A stretch of DNA of 61,969 nucleotides from an uncultured Patescibacteria group bacterium (GCA_938041505.1 CALITC010000013.1:1-61969); one strand, 5' to 3'; positions 1-9,151 are shown, counted from the first letter of the stretch. Notes: a model not told the origin generated them from the letters alone. Numbers and translations: made by a program.

Positions 1-3000
1 ACTTCTCCACCGCTTGTTAAATCAAGTGTTACATCCGCTGTTGGTTCTGCGTCAAGCTCAACAGTAAAGGTGGTACTACCCTCTTCATTCATCGTTATGT
101 TACTTACTGAAGTTGTGATGCCTGCCGTGTCGTTGTCGAGAATCCCTACGTTTATAGAATCAGCTGTAAAGCCGTCATAGTTGGTATCAGTGTTGCTTGT
201 TACAGTATGGGTAATTACTCTGCTTCTATCACCATTATCTACATCATCATCAACTGCGTTCACAGTAATAATTTGAGGTGAATTTGGGATACTTCCTGCC
301 GCAAATGATACAGAGTTTGCATTAGCTGTAAGCTCAGAATGTGGTGAGAGTGTAATAACTACTTCATCTTCAGGAGATGAACCAAGTTCAATCGAATATG
401 TGTCGCTGGCTCCAGCTTCTGCAACTTCAGTATTGCCACCACCAATATTGGCAATAATAACTTCAGCTGTATCGTTATCTGCAATCTGAATATAGGATAT
501 TTGGTTGCTTACACCGGCATATTCATTAACTACACCAGAATCAATACTTACAGTAATCTGAGCTGTTTGATTTTCAATGTCAAAATCATCCTCTGTATTT
601 GTCAAAGTTACCGGTTTTGGTGTATTCCAATCAAGAGCAGTGAAAGTGTATGAACTCGGACTAACTGAAGCTTCAGCATTACTGTTGGAGTTAAAGTTAA
701 CAATTACAAAAGATGTTGGTTCACTATTCAAGCTAATACCAAGAGTGTTGGTCCCCCCCTCGTTAATTACCAGCGGAGAGACAGAAGTAGTAACTGGGTC
801 AACAACAATAGCGGCCGTATCATTGTCAGTTATCGAAACTAATGTTTGAGCTGGAGTTACATTATCATAAACTGTATCGTCAGAATTTATAGTATAACTA
901 ACATTAGTACTATGAGCTCCCTCGGCAACAAAATCATTGTCAGCTTCTATCGAAATATTGCGAGGCGTATCCCAATTACCAGGCGTAAATATAATCTGAG
1001 CATCATTCCCTTCTCCTAGACTATTCAAATCAGCTTGAGGAGCAGACAGACTAACGGTCACGTTATTTAATGGCTCTGAATTAAGAACAACATCAAATGA
1101 TTCACTGGTTACCACACCTTCTTCTATTGTTAGAGAAGATATTGGAGTAGTTGTGTTTGGCTCAAAAATATTCACTAGGCTTGTGTCATCATCTGTAATC
1201 GACGTAGTGATTGTCTTATTTGGAATAGAATCAAACAGATCGTAACTAATTGCATCGACAATTGAATATCTCATATTGGCAGTCCAATCACGATCTACAT
1301 CATTATCTACCGCAGTGTATGTAATGGTTTGTGCCACATTCCAACCTGATGAATTATCAGAGCTATCAAAAGCCTGACTGTTGGTTGGTGTAAATTTGAA
1401 ATGATAATCATAATCAGTGCCGGCAACATTTACAGTCTTCGGATCTGGAGCAGTCATCCTCCCTGGATTAAGATTCTCAACAAAAATATACACATCGCTT
1501 ATTGGCTTCAGAGGAAGAGAAATGGTATAGTCAACAGTACCGCCGTCTTCATCTGGATCAGCAGTTGCTTGCAAAACATTAAAATCGGCTGTGTCATTTT
1601 CTATAATATTGACTGTTGCGCTTGAAATAGAAAGTGCGTTATAATCACCATCAATAGAAGACGAACTATGACTTATAAAACCTACATGAGGGCTATTTTC
1701 AACCACCAAATCATCATTCGCTCTTACAATAACAGTAACTTGATAACTATTAGCAGCTGTTAGATCTATATTTCCAGCATTGTTAGGACCTAGAAATCCT
1801 GCACCCAAGTCAATTTCTTGATTAAAATTCGGATCTACAGTAATCGTAACATCCGAAGTCGGCGTTGTAGTTGTACCAATTACATAAGTATCTGTAACTG
1901 ATAGATCATCTTCATCAACGTCAATAGTACCTCCAGTCTGAGGAGTAATTGTAATTCCTGGGGTATCATTATCAAAGACATTTACGTTTACCACTTCTGA
2001 TTGCGATAAGGCAACATATTCAGTTGCAATGCCAGCCTCATTAATTACCGTATGGGTGATAGTACCTGTTTCATTATCCCCGTCAGCATCATCTTGAGCT
2101 CTAACTATAACCTGCTTAGGCTGATCCCAATCACTATCATCAAAGACTAGCTCTGATGGGGTTAACTGATCTGTTTCATCGTTTAGCCAAAAATAATCGC
2201 TATCTGCAAGAGGATCGTTTGCCTGAAGGTTTAGTTTGATATCATTACCATTTGTTGGTTGAGAAGTTAAGTTTACAGTATAAGAATTAGTGCCTTCCTC
2301 CGTAACATCAATATCGTCTAGAGTATGGTCAAATCCGATTTCAAATCCTGCAAAATCATCATTTGAGTAGTCTATATTTATGGTCTGAGAAACTCCGTCA
2401 AAATTATCATCGCTATTTGCGTCAACAACACTTATTGTTAAAATACTAGTATCATCTCTGTCATAATCATCATCAACACTAGTCAAAAAAACATCCTGTC
2501 CTACAGACCAATTATTTTCATCAAATACAAGTGGTGATGGTGTCGTTGATACAGTGCCTTCATTTGCATCGCTGTTAGCAACAATAATTTCAACTTGCTC
2601 ACCCGAAGCTGGGCTAGAGGAAAGCTTAACTTTAAACGACTCTGTAACGTCATTTTCTGAAATAGTGATTTCATTATTTGTAATTCCTTCAAATAAAATA
2701 TCAGGGGAATCATTATCAGTGATGTTTGCCACTACGCTAAAATCAACAGTTATACCGTCAAAAAGAGGGTCTATTGAGCTCAAATTTGAATGTGTAAAAG
2801 TACCGCTATGTGGCGAAGTCTCAATATTTGAATCATCTTCAGCGATAGTGCTTGCAGAAAGTGGAGTTTGCCAGTTAGTATCAGTAAAAGTTTTCGTTAC
2901 ACTGTTTCCTGCCCCTACTCTAACCTGTGAGTCTGTATTGATTACAAATGAAACAGGCTGACCAACCTGAGGTTGCCGGTTGATCTTAAAGAAATAGTCA

Positions 3001-3614
3001 ACCACTGTTGTAGGCTCCTCCTCAAGGTTAATTTGTCCAGGATCGTTTGTAAAAGGAACTGTACCAGCTGAATCAGTATAAAAACTTATCGCTTCATTAA
3101 CTTCAATTTCGTAATTTGCGGCAGATACTTCGATATTGAAGGTAGATCCAGATCCTACCTGTCCGATTACAGGAATTGACCCAATTACAGTACCTGCATT
3201 AACATTATTACACGTAAAATCTTTGTTATTTGCATCAAAAGTACACGTTGCCATATTTGCCTGATCTACCCCAACAAGGAAAGGATCAGGCGAAGGATTG
3301 GTGTAGCCATCAGATAAAGTTCCGGTACATATTGCTGGTTTTTGAATTATTGCTACATCAGCTGCAGTATCGCCAGGGGTACATGAAAAGCTATCAAAAC
3401 TATTCGCAGTATCCGAGAGAGGTTCGTCACAGTCATTTCCATATCCCAAGCTATTCTCTCCATAACCATCACACCCATATTGAGCAAATATCGCAAAGTT
3501 TTGACTAACCACCAATGAAGTTAGTGCGAAAATAAACAGCACTACAACGTTCATAAATTTACTTATGAAATTAGCTGTAGCTTGTAGGGGTCCTAAAAAA
3601 TTTAGTGAAACCAT
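1..3614 (-). CDS. Giant secreted Calx-beta-type repeat protein (N-terminal ~1,204 residues; C-terminus beyond left edge)
   Basis: The frame is open from an ATG at 3614 to the window edge. Residues ~20-45 form a hydrophobic signal/anchor segment. A short Tyr/Gly- and Cys-rich stretch (YGCDGYG...LGYGNDC) follows, then a region with several cysteines. The rest is a chain of ~100-residue beta-sandwich repeats. Their junctions read as variants of I-x-DNDT (ITDNDS, VFDNDT, IIENDT, ITDDDT, ITDNDT, IADNDT, ILDNDT), and each repeat carries NW-x-x-P and DDD motifs, as in Calx-beta domains that bind calcium in adhesins. I count eight such junctions. It is probably exported and surface-exposed, acting in adhesion or host contact; that role is inferred. 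It lies 39 nt downstream of the 53-residue membrane protein gene and is likely co-transcribed with it. Confidence 0.85.
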   Translation of the reverse strand, partial: MVSLNFLGPLQATANFISKFMNVVVLFIFALTSLVVSQNFAIFAQYGCDGYGENSLGYGNDCDEPLSDTANSFDSFSCTPGDTAADVAIIQKPAICTGTLSDGYTNPSPDPFLVGVDQANMATCTFDANNKDFTCNNVNAGTVIGSIPVIGQVGSGSTFNIEVSAANYEIEVNEAISFYTDSAGTVPFTNDPGQINLEEEPTTVVDYFFKINRQPQVGQPVSFVINTDSQVRVGAGNSVTKTFTDTNWQTPLSASTIAEDDSNIETSPHSGTFTHSNLSSIDPLFDGITVDFSVVANITDNDSPDILFEGITNNEITISENDVTESFKVKLSSSPASGEQVEIIVANSDANEGTVSTTPSPLVFDENNWSVGQDVFLTSVDDDYDRDDTSILTISVVDANSDDNFDGVSQTINIDYSNDDFAGFEIGFDHTLDDIDVTEEGTNSYTVNLTSQPTNGNDIKLNLQANDPLADSDYFWLNDETDQLTPSELVFDDSDWDQPKQVIVRAQDDADGDNETGTITHTVINEAGIATEYVALSQSEVVNVNVFDNDTPGITITPQTGGTIDVDEDDLSVTDTYVIGTTTTPTSDVTITVDPNFNQEIDLGAGFLGPNNAGNIDLTAANSYQVTVIVRANDDLVVENSPHVGFISHSSSSIDGDYNALSISSATVNIIENDTADFNVLQATADPDEDGGTVDYTISLPLKPISDVYIFVENLNPGRMTAPDPKTVNVAGTDYDYHFKFTPTNSQAFDSSDNSSGWNVAQTITYTAVDNDVDRDWTANMRYSIVDAISYDLFDSIPNKTITTSITDDDTSLVNIFEPNTTTPISSLTIEEGVVTSESFDVVLNSEPLNNVTVSLSAPQADLNSLGEGNDAQIIFTPGNWDTPRNISIEADNDFVAEGAHSTNVSYTINSDDTVYDNVTPAQTLVSITDNDTAAIVVDPVTTSVSPLVINEGGTNTLGISLNSEPTSFVIVNFNSNSNAEASVSPSSYTFTALDWNTPKPVTLTNTEDDFDIENQTAQITVSIDSGVVNEYAGVSNQISYIQIADNDTAEVIIANIGGGNTEVAEAGASDTYSIELGSSPEDEVVITLSPHSELTANANSVSFAAGSIPNSPQIITVNAVDDDVDNGDRSRVITHTVTSNTDTNYDGFTADSINVGILDNDTAGITTSVSNITMNEEGSTTFTVELDAEPTADVTLDLTSGGE

Positions 3615-3653
3615 ATTGTGTTTTTGTTTTTTTGTAATTTTGACGGAAACAAA

Positions 3654-3815
3654 TTACATTCCATACCTGCTAGCACCATAACCTGTCGAAGCTGATGCCT
3701 TTTCTTTTCGAAAAAGATTAAGCATTCCACCCATTGAAAAAGCTGCCATTGCTGCGAGTATTACAACAAGAAACTGCTTTTTTGTGATCTTTTTTTCCGC
3801 GATTTTTTTTGTCAT
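3654..3815 (-). CDS. 53-residue membrane protein with Tyr-Gly-rich tail
   Basis: A short ORF of 53 codons starts at ATG 3815. It has a Lys-rich N-terminus (MTKKIAEKKITKK), one transmembrane helix at about residues 14-34, a basic patch (FRKEK) and a C-terminal tail GYGASRYGM. I do not recognise a family. The same Tyr-Gly flavour occurs at the mature N-terminus of the Calx-beta protein that starts 39 nt downstream, so the two probably form an operon and may act together at the cell surface. The leader is A-rich without a clear Shine-Dalgarno. Membrane topology and operon membership are inferred. Confidence 0.65.
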   Translation of the reverse strand: MTKKIAEKKITKKQFLVVILAAMAAFSMGGMLNLFRKEKASASTGYGASRYGM

Positions 3816-3846
3816 ACTTTTTGTTTTTTTTTTGTATTATACCTTA

Positions 3847-3876
3847 AGTATATATCACTTTTTACTTTTTGTACAA
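3847..3876 (-). promoter_or_regulatory. Candidate promoter for the 53-aa/Calx-beta operon
   Basis: On the minus strand TTGTAC and TATACT are 18 bp apart. A second TATAAT lies just downstream at 3836-3841. The -35 box abuts the T-run of the preceding terminator. Confidence 0.4.
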
Positions 3877-3898
3877 AAAAATACCGACATTATCGGTA
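3875..3898 (-). terminator. Rho-independent terminator of the S74 gene
   Basis: The minus strand reads TACCGA, a 5-nt loop, TCGGTA, then a run of seven T. It follows the stop at 3923 and separates the S74 transcript from the Calx-beta operon. Confidence 0.7.
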
Positions 3899-3922
3899 AC
3901 TTTCAAACTAATCTATTCAGAG

Positions 3923-4588
3923 TCAAGAATCAAGACGAGCTATAAATGAATTAATTTGTTTTTGTTGTTCCTTTATGGCCTCAACCAATACTGGAATAAC
4001 ACCGATATAATTAACCTTTTTTATACCATCTTGACCTTCACTCACCAACTCTGGAAGAATTTGTTCAATCTCTTGGGCTATGACGCCATACTGGGTGTTT
4101 CGATCTTCATCAGACTTTAAATTATAGGTCTTACCTTGTATATTCTGAATTTTTGCAAGTGAATCAGCGGAATCAAGAGGTTTAATATTGGTTTTAAGCC
4201 GCTCATCTGATGTCAGAACAGACCCACCTGCTGAAACTGTTCCTGTGACATCTACGTTACCATCTACCATTAACTTCTCAGTTATATCATTGTATCCAGA
4301 AGACCCACCAAATTTGGTATTTCCTGAAAAGTAGTTTTTCGATGACCTACCACTTGCACTACCTTTTTCCAGAACACCCCATACTTCATCTGGAGTAGTT
4401 CCGTCAGCAAAAACATTAACAAAATCCATGTATAGATGAAAAAACTCATTAATCTTACCGCTACGAACCTCCCCATCTGTGCGAATATTCATAAGTCTTG
4501 GGGTAATGGCTTCACCTGATACATCTTTCATATTTTGACCATGTCCTGATCGAACGTACAGGTTAGAAACATCAAACATCACCTGCAA
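3923..4588 (-). CDS. C-terminal part of tail-spike-like protein: peptidase S74 intramolecular chaperone
   Basis: The C-terminal ~100 residues match the endosialidase-type chaperone (peptidase_S74). SDERLKTNI carries the Ser/Lys pair of the self-cleaving site, followed by YGVIAQEIEQ-LPELV, a YIGVIPVLVEAIKEQ helix and a terminal coiled coil. In phage tail spikes this domain drives trimerisation and then cuts itself off. The frame overlaps the upstream 378-residue ORF in a different phase. Removing one copy of the 7-bp repeat at 4567-4580 would join both into one ~590-residue protein (...FAGDVSNLYVR...). The only start here is a TTG with no ribosome-binding site, so this half is probably not an independent gene. 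A terminator follows the stop. Confidence 0.8.
   Translation of the reverse strand: MQVMFDVSNLYVRSGHGQNMKDVSGEAITPRLMNIRTDGEVRSGKINEFFHLYMDFVNVFADGTTPDEVWGVLEKGSASGRSSKNYFSGNTKFGGSSGYNDITEKLMVDGNVDVTGTVSAGGSVLTSDERLKTNIKPLDSADSLAKIQNIQGKTYNLKSDEDRNTQYGVIAQEIEQILPELVSEGQDGIKKVNYIGVIPVLVEAIKEQQKQINSFIARLDS
4567..4580 (-). repeat. Perfect 7-bp tandem duplication (GATGTTT x2) that breaks the S74 gene
   Basis: The minus strand reads GATGTTTGATGTTT. With one copy the frame continues as GAT-GTT-TCT-AAC. With two copies it hits TGA at 4572-4574. Confidence 0.85.
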
Positions 4589-5708
4589 AAGAACCGTTCC
4601 AATTCGACATTGGTGCAGTTCCCGGTGGAAAAAATTCTTGTGCGTTACGGCGATAGAAGTCCAAACCAGTTCCAGCTAGGTGCTCGTACTTATCACTATC
4701 TACAGAAGTTCTGATAGCATAGTCTTTACGATCATAAGTCAAAAACTGACTAGCACTATTACCATCAAAAGTTTTATAGGACTGGCTAACAACAACGTCA
4801 TTAACAGAATCTGCGGCCGTCAAATCTTGCACTCTCCTTTCAATTTGACCCATTCTAGTGATCCCATATTGATCTGTCGAGAGTTGAACCCTGTTTTCAA
4901 TATCAATATACTTAATACTAGGTTTAAAAACCTTAAAACTATTTGAACCTGTAGGTGCCCTATAGACATCTAAAAGATCTAGTTCAGTATTAAAAGCGGT
5001 AAAAAACTGCATTCTATATTCAGTTACAGAAATTTGCTCTGTAATTAAACCGGATGAGTTTGGTACTCTAAACCTGTCTCCAATATTGAAAAAATTATCC
5101 GGCGCAGGGTCACCATTAGTATTACTAACCAGCACAATTTTATTTGCAATAGTGTTTCCGAATGTTTCTATACGAACATCTCCATCTGGATCGATATCAT
5201 CGTACACCTCTTCTGTTATCCTAACTCTAACTTTGTTTGGTCCTATAACCCTCTCAACAAAATAGTACTTAAACCCACCATTAAAACTTATCTCAATTAC
5301 ATCATGCTCTGCCACTTGATCTGCCAAATTCCCTCCTCCACTCAAAGAAAGATAAGTATATCTTTGAAGGTCGTTTGTATTGTCAGCCAAAAGCTCGACA
5401 TCACCTGTACCATCAACAATAAACGGGTTAAGGTTTGGATCCACTTCTTGTACAACCTCAATTTGCTGCATTACCACCCATTTTAACTCTGTTGAATACC
5501 ATCTTTCGAATAATCCTGTGGCTGTATTGAATCCTGTATAATTATCATCATTTCCGTGATCGAGGCTTCCATTTGCCCATGGGCGTTGATCTTCGCCAAA
5601 CCAAAGATTGAAACCACCTTTAACAGGGTCATTAAGTTGTGAAAGGTGCTGATTTAATGTGGTCCCCCAATCCACCGCTCCCAACCCTGGCACTGCTTTT
5701 CCTGGCAT
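4572..5708 (-). CDS. N-terminal part of tail-spike-like surface protein (378 residues before frameshift)
   Basis: It begins with PGLGAVDWGTTLNQHLSQLNDP, the kind of short N-terminal motif seen in phage-like tail or appendage proteins. It continues through beta-rich sequence (DGTGDVELLADN, YYFVERVIG, VRVRITEEV) and ends at GSFAGDV-stop. There is no signal peptide. Its natural continuation, ending in the S74 chaperone domain, lies in the next frame immediately downstream, so the pair is best read as one gene interrupted by a 7-bp duplication. Its own promoter lies upstream at 5742-5770. The function is probably a trimeric fibre or spike, which is inferred from the S74 domain rather than from this part. 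Confidence 0.75.
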   Translation of the reverse strand: MPGKAVPGLGAVDWGTTLNQHLSQLNDPVKGGFNLWFGEDQRPWANGSLDHGNDDNYTGFNTATGLFERWYSTELKWVVMQQIEVVQEVDPNLNPFIVDGTGDVELLADNTNDLQRYTYLSLSGGGNLADQVAEHDVIEISFNGGFKYYFVERVIGPNKVRVRITEEVYDDIDPDGDVRIETFGNTIANKIVLVSNTNGDPAPDNFFNIGDRFRVPNSSGLITEQISVTEYRMQFFTAFNTELDLLDVYRAPTGSNSFKVFKPSIKYIDIENRVQLSTDQYGITRMGQIERRVQDLTAADSVNDVVVSQSYKTFDGNSASQFLTYDRKDYAIRTSVDSDKYEHLAGTGLDFYRRNAQEFFPPGTAPMSNWNGSFAGDV

Positions 5709-5741
5709 AAATATAATAGTGATTTATTTTCTATAGTTAAA

Positions 5742-5770
5742 ATTCTATAGAACATAATATTATTTGTAAA
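5742..5770 (-). promoter_or_regulatory. Promoter of the S74 tail-spike gene
   Basis: TTTACA, 17-bp spacer, TAGAAT on the minus strand, with about a 30-nt leader before the ATG at 5708. Confidence 0.6.
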
Positions 5771-5773
5771 CCT

Positions 5774-6829
5774 CTAAAAAAGACCTTTTGCACTCTGATT
5801 AACCACACCTGGTTGATTTCTCAACTTAGCAATCAACGAACTAAAGTTAAAGCGCTCGAACACCTCCCTTCCATTTTCCAAATTCAACGAATCTTGTACA
5901 TAAATACGGGGAACCAACTTGAGCTGAGACAGCTTATAAGTCATAAGTAAGTTATCAAACCCATCTTTTATTCTAGGGCCGTATTTATCAAGTAATTGCT
6001 GCTCAACTAGGCCAGTTTCTTTTTGCGTAAATGTATAATAAAAAAATAATTCAGAATCCAATCCCAAACTTTTCAAGAACCCTTCTAAACCACCAAATAC
6101 ACTGATTATTCGATGAGCTGTTTTTGGCCCAAAACCTTTAATTCCTGGTAAATTATCTGAGCCATCACCAACCAAAGCCTTATAATCAAGCCATTGCTGC
6201 GGCTGCAAATCGTACTCTTGCTCAAACTCTGTTACTGAATACTTTTGATGCAGAGCCTGATTCTTAACAGTTTTCAAAAACGTAACATTTGGTATCATAA
6301 AAAGTTGATAAAGATCCTTGTCACTAGAATAGATATAAACTTCTTGATTAGAGTTTTTACCCTGCACAAGTACATCTTCAGTAAAAGGAAAAACAGGTGC
6401 AGCAAACTCACCTGTCATCGCGCTAATGACATCTTTAATCCCTTGCTCTTGGTATGATTGCTCTGCAAATGAATTGCAGCAAACACTGTATATAATATCA
6501 TCAGCTTCATACCCTTCAACGGCAAACACATTATTGGTAATTGATTCTATCCACTCGGTTATTAGCGGGATTTGGCTTATCATTTCAGGCTCTGGAGGCT
6601 TGCGCCCGGCTTTGTAACCCTTATATATCTTGTGTCTCCATGTAGGAGCCGGTAAATCTCTGGCAAAAACAATTCGAGATGGCAACACTTCATCTATCAA
6701 GCGCATTATCGTGGAAGCAAAACCATAAAGAGCACCGACTGGCTGACCTTTATGTCTAAGATTCTTATAAACAAAATAAGCCTTATAAGTAAGGTAAGAT
6801 GTATCTATAACCAGCGTTCTATTGTGCAT
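5774..6829 (-). CDS. Stand-alone 5'-3' exonuclease (PolI N-terminal/FEN type)
   Basis: The 351 residues match the 5' nuclease domain of DNA polymerase I without the polymerase. Metal-binding acidic motifs are visible as LVIDTSYL near the N-terminus, VEGYEADDI, SSDKDLYQL and the helix-3-turn signature VGDGSDNLPGIKGFGPKTA. It would remove RNA primers or flaps during replication and repair in the cytoplasm. It is the third gene of a manB-lepB-exonuclease run, starting 2 nt after lepB ends, so it is probably co-transcribed. A central segment (about residues 130-160) is longer than usual. Whether PolI exists elsewhere in the genome cannot be seen. Confidence 0.9.
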   Translation of the reverse strand: MHNRTLVIDTSYLTYKAYFVYKNLRHKGQPVGALYGFASTIMRLIDEVLPSRIVFARDLPAPTWRHKIYKGYKAGRKPPEPEMISQIPLITEWIESITNNVFAVEGYEADDIIYSVCCNSFAEQSYQEQGIKDVISAMTGEFAAPVFPFTEDVLVQGKNSNQEVYIYSSDKDLYQLFMIPNVTFLKTVKNQALHQKYSVTEFEQEYDLQPQQWLDYKALVGDGSDNLPGIKGFGPKTAHRIISVFGGLEGFLKSLGLDSELFFYYTFTQKETGLVEQQLLDKYGPRIKDGFDNLLMTYKLSQLKLVPRIYVQDSLNLENGREVFERFNFSSLIAKLRNQPGVVNQSAKGLF

Positions 6830-6831
6830 TC

Positions 6832-7494
6832 TTAGGTTATAGGTGTATACGTATATTCTGGCAAATCAAACCAATGGAAATCAGCAGCTGGCCAAAAACG
6901 CCATTTCTCTTGCCCCAAGATTGTAAACTCTGGGAAACTCCCCTTTCCAGGTGCTCTAGAATCAGTGCTATTGATACGATTGTCGCCCATCAAAAAATAC
7001 TCACCCTCTGGGACCTGATACCTTTCAAAAACATAATTAGTGCTATCCATGCGAGCTTTCACAGATTCAGCGATATAATCTTCGTTTAGGACAGCTCCGT
7101 TAGGAAAAGTATCATTGTATATAATAACACTCGAACCAATTATCTCTATCTCTTCACCTGGAAGTGCAATAATTCGCTTGAGTAAGAACCTAACCCCAGG
7201 CTGAAATCTCGTAAAGTAATTAGCCTCTTTAGCAATAAGCTGATCATCATAAGCTGCTACGACCTGCCCTCTATTAAAATTCTTATTAATTTGATCAACC
7301 AAAAGTAATTGATTGGTAAAATAATTAGGCTCCATACTAGCGCCAACCACACTCACCTGCTGCAGCCAAAAAACACGCGCAATGAATATAAAAATAAACA
7401 GCGCCCATAAAAGACCCCACACAATCGCCCATAAATTAACCTCTTTACGAACTTTCGTGGGACGCCTGGTATATACTAAATTGCTGGTACTCAT
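6832..7494 (-). CDS. lepB: Signal peptidase I
   Basis: A type I (S26) signal peptidase that cleaves signal peptides from exported proteins. A single N-terminal transmembrane helix spans residues ~22-45. The catalytic Ser53 sits in GASMEP, the general base Lys106 in LLKRIIALPGE, and the GDNR-x-NS-x-DSR box is intact. The frame extends to a TTG at 7530, but that TTG is part of a TTGACA box whose -10 ends 7 nt before the ATG at 7494, so I start here (220 residues). The abundant secreted giants in this window are its likely substrates. Confidence 0.93.
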   Translation of the reverse strand: MSTSNLVYTRRPTKVRKEVNLWAIVWGLLWALFIFIFIARVFWLQQVSVVGASMEPNYFTNQLLLVDQINKNFNRGQVVAAYDDQLIAKEANYFTRFQPGVRFLLKRIIALPGEEIEIIGSSVIIYNDTFPNGAVLNEDYIAESVKARMDSTNYVFERYQVPEGEYFLMGDNRINSTDSRAPGKGSFPEFTILGQEKWRFWPAADFHWFDLPEYTYTPIT

Positions 7495-7501
7495 GAAATT
7501 T

Positions 7502-7530
7502 AAAGTACTATTTGGTCCAATTAATGTCAA
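7502..7530 (-). promoter_or_regulatory. lepB promoter (leaderless)
   Basis: TTGACA, 17 bp, TACTTT, then 7 nt to the ATG at 7494. It lies between manB and lepB, so lepB-exonuclease can be transcribed independently of manB. Confidence 0.6.
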
Positions 7531-7552
7531 GCTATATATCCTATTACAGGAG

Positions 7553-8953
7553 TTAGCTAGATCGAATAATCTTCAGCAATTCTTCCATTTTCTGATCAAC
7601 AACATCCTTACCCATAGTTTCAATCCTGAGTCTCATTACTGGCTCTGTATTACTTTTTCGAAGACCAAATCTCCATGAGTCTAGCTGCATATGTAAACCA
7701 TCCTCTTCATTACTAACACCATCAGGATATGCCTTTTTAAGATTAGACAGTATGGTATCAAAATCAGACTCAATCTTCATGTTAGTTTCTTCACTATTAA
7801 AGTAGTGCCCCCTCCATTCAGATAGCAAACCACTGAGTGACATCTCTTCATTTTGCAATAATGATATCAAATATAACAAAACCAAAATACCACTATCCAT
7901 ATAACCAAACTCTTTGAAATAATAATGACCTGATATTTCACTACCTAACAAAGACTCACTTTCAAGCATGGCTTTCTTGATATATGTATGACCTTGCTTA
8001 GTATAGACTACATCACCCCCAAGAGACTTCATAACGTCTGCAACAAGTGATGAGGATGAGAATGCAGCTACGGTTTTTTTATTATCAACTTGCGGATAAA
8101 GTTTTTGAGCTAGTAAGCCAAAGATCATGTCAGGATTAACAAGCTCACCTTTCTCATCGACAATAAAAGCTCTGTCTCCATCCCCATCAAAAGCCATACC
8201 AAGGTCTGCACCTTCTTCGAGCACCTTTCGCTGGAGATCTACCATATTCTTTGCGTAGGCCGGATTCGCTGGATGATTAGGAAAATTACCATCTCTCTTC
8301 CAATAAAGGTCAACGAATTCAACAGATTCTATTCGATTCGCAATATGATGTTCCATAATATGACCACCCATTCCATTACCAGCGTCCACGACAATCTTCA
8401 TTTTTTTACCCTTTGTGAAATAACTACCTAACTTTTCGCTGTATGCAACTGCAAACTTTTCTGCCTCTTCAGCCTTGATACACTCATCTATAGAAACTTT
8501 CATGGAAGATTCTACAAACTCCATATTGTTCTCAAACAAATCCATAACTCCATCCCGAATTGCTGCAAGTCCTGTGTCTATACCAATCATCTGCGGAACT
8601 TTCTTGACAAGCTTAAGGCCATTATCACCTTTTGGATTATGACTAGCTGTGATCATGGCACCGCAAGTATTGTATAGCTGACTAGCAAAATACATCATAT
8701 CTGTAGATCCTTGGCCAAGAGCTTTGACAGTTCCTCCAGCTGCTATTACACCTTGGATAAATCCCTCATATAGCTCTGGACTACTCAACCTACAATCATG
8801 CAATACAACAACTTCTAACGGTAATCCGTCGACCTCTAAAACCTTCTTAATCAAATTGTAACCTACACCAAATGCCACCTTTCCATTAATAATCGGATAG
8901 GTTCCACGTACGTCGTAAGCTTTGAACAACTGTTGTATTTCTTGTATATTCAT
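7553..8953 (-). CDS. manB: Phosphomannomutase/phosphoglucomutase
   Basis: A member of the alpha-D-phosphohexomutase family, interconverting hexose 1- and 6-phosphates for sugar-nucleotide and envelope glycan synthesis. The phosphoserine loop is TASHNPKGDNGLK (Ser104), the metal loop is DGDGDR, the sugar-binding loop is SEISGHYYF, and the C-terminal phosphate-binding loop is RKSNTEPVMRLR. At 466 residues the length is normal. The longer ORF starts at a TTG 6 nt upstream, but the -10 box at 8962-8967 points to the ATG at 8953. Gene order manB-lepB-exonuclease suggests an envelope-related transcription unit. Substrate preference (mannose or glucose) cannot be told from sequence. Confidence 0.92.
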   Translation of the reverse strand: MNIQEIQQLFKAYDVRGTYPIINGKVAFGVGYNLIKKVLEVDGLPLEVVVLHDCRLSSPELYEGFIQGVIAAGGTVKALGQGSTDMMYFASQLYNTCGAMITASHNPKGDNGLKLVKKVPQMIGIDTGLAAIRDGVMDLFENNMEFVESSMKVSIDECIKAEEAEKFAVAYSEKLGSYFTKGKKMKIVVDAGNGMGGHIMEHHIANRIESVEFVDLYWKRDGNFPNHPANPAYAKNMVDLQRKVLEEGADLGMAFDGDGDRAFIVDEKGELVNPDMIFGLLAQKLYPQVDNKKTVAAFSSSSLVADVMKSLGGDVVYTKQGHTYIKKAMLESESLLGSEISGHYYFKEFGYMDSGILVLLYLISLLQNEEMSLSGLLSEWRGHYFNSEETNMKIESDFDTILSNLKKAYPDGVSNEEDGLHMQLDSWRFGLRKSNTEPVMRLRIETMGKDVVDQKMEELLKIIRSS

Positions 8954-8961
8954 ATACAAAA

Positions 8962-8990
8962 GTTATATATTCTAATCCAAAATTACGCAA
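8962..8990 (-). promoter_or_regulatory. manB promoter (leaderless)
   Basis: TTGCGT, 17 bp, TATAAC, then 8 nt to the ATG at 8953. Confidence 0.5.
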
Positions 8991-9151
8991 GTTGAAGTTC
9001 ACCTTAATTTTTTTATTAAAGATCTGATATATAACAGAATAAAACGACTAAACTACTTCGCATAAATCTTCAGGTTAATACCTTGACAGACTCCCTTCGA
9101 TTAAGTAAAGTTAAAACAACAAGAGCGGAAACAAGCGAATTCTAATAAACA

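Noticed and set aside
2554-2961. Plus-strand ORFs inside the Calx-beta and RCC1-TSP3 genes
   Set aside because: They lie opposite repetitive, well-supported minus-strand genes. Their apparent Ser/Pro-rich repeats are reverse complements of the Asp-rich repeats.
4572-4574. TGA read as glycine (Gracilibacteria-type code) to explain the S74 split
   Set aside because: TGA ends several genes at natural family C-termini (cysS, the CsoR-like gene), and reading through this TGA meets another stop two codons later. The frame must shift instead.
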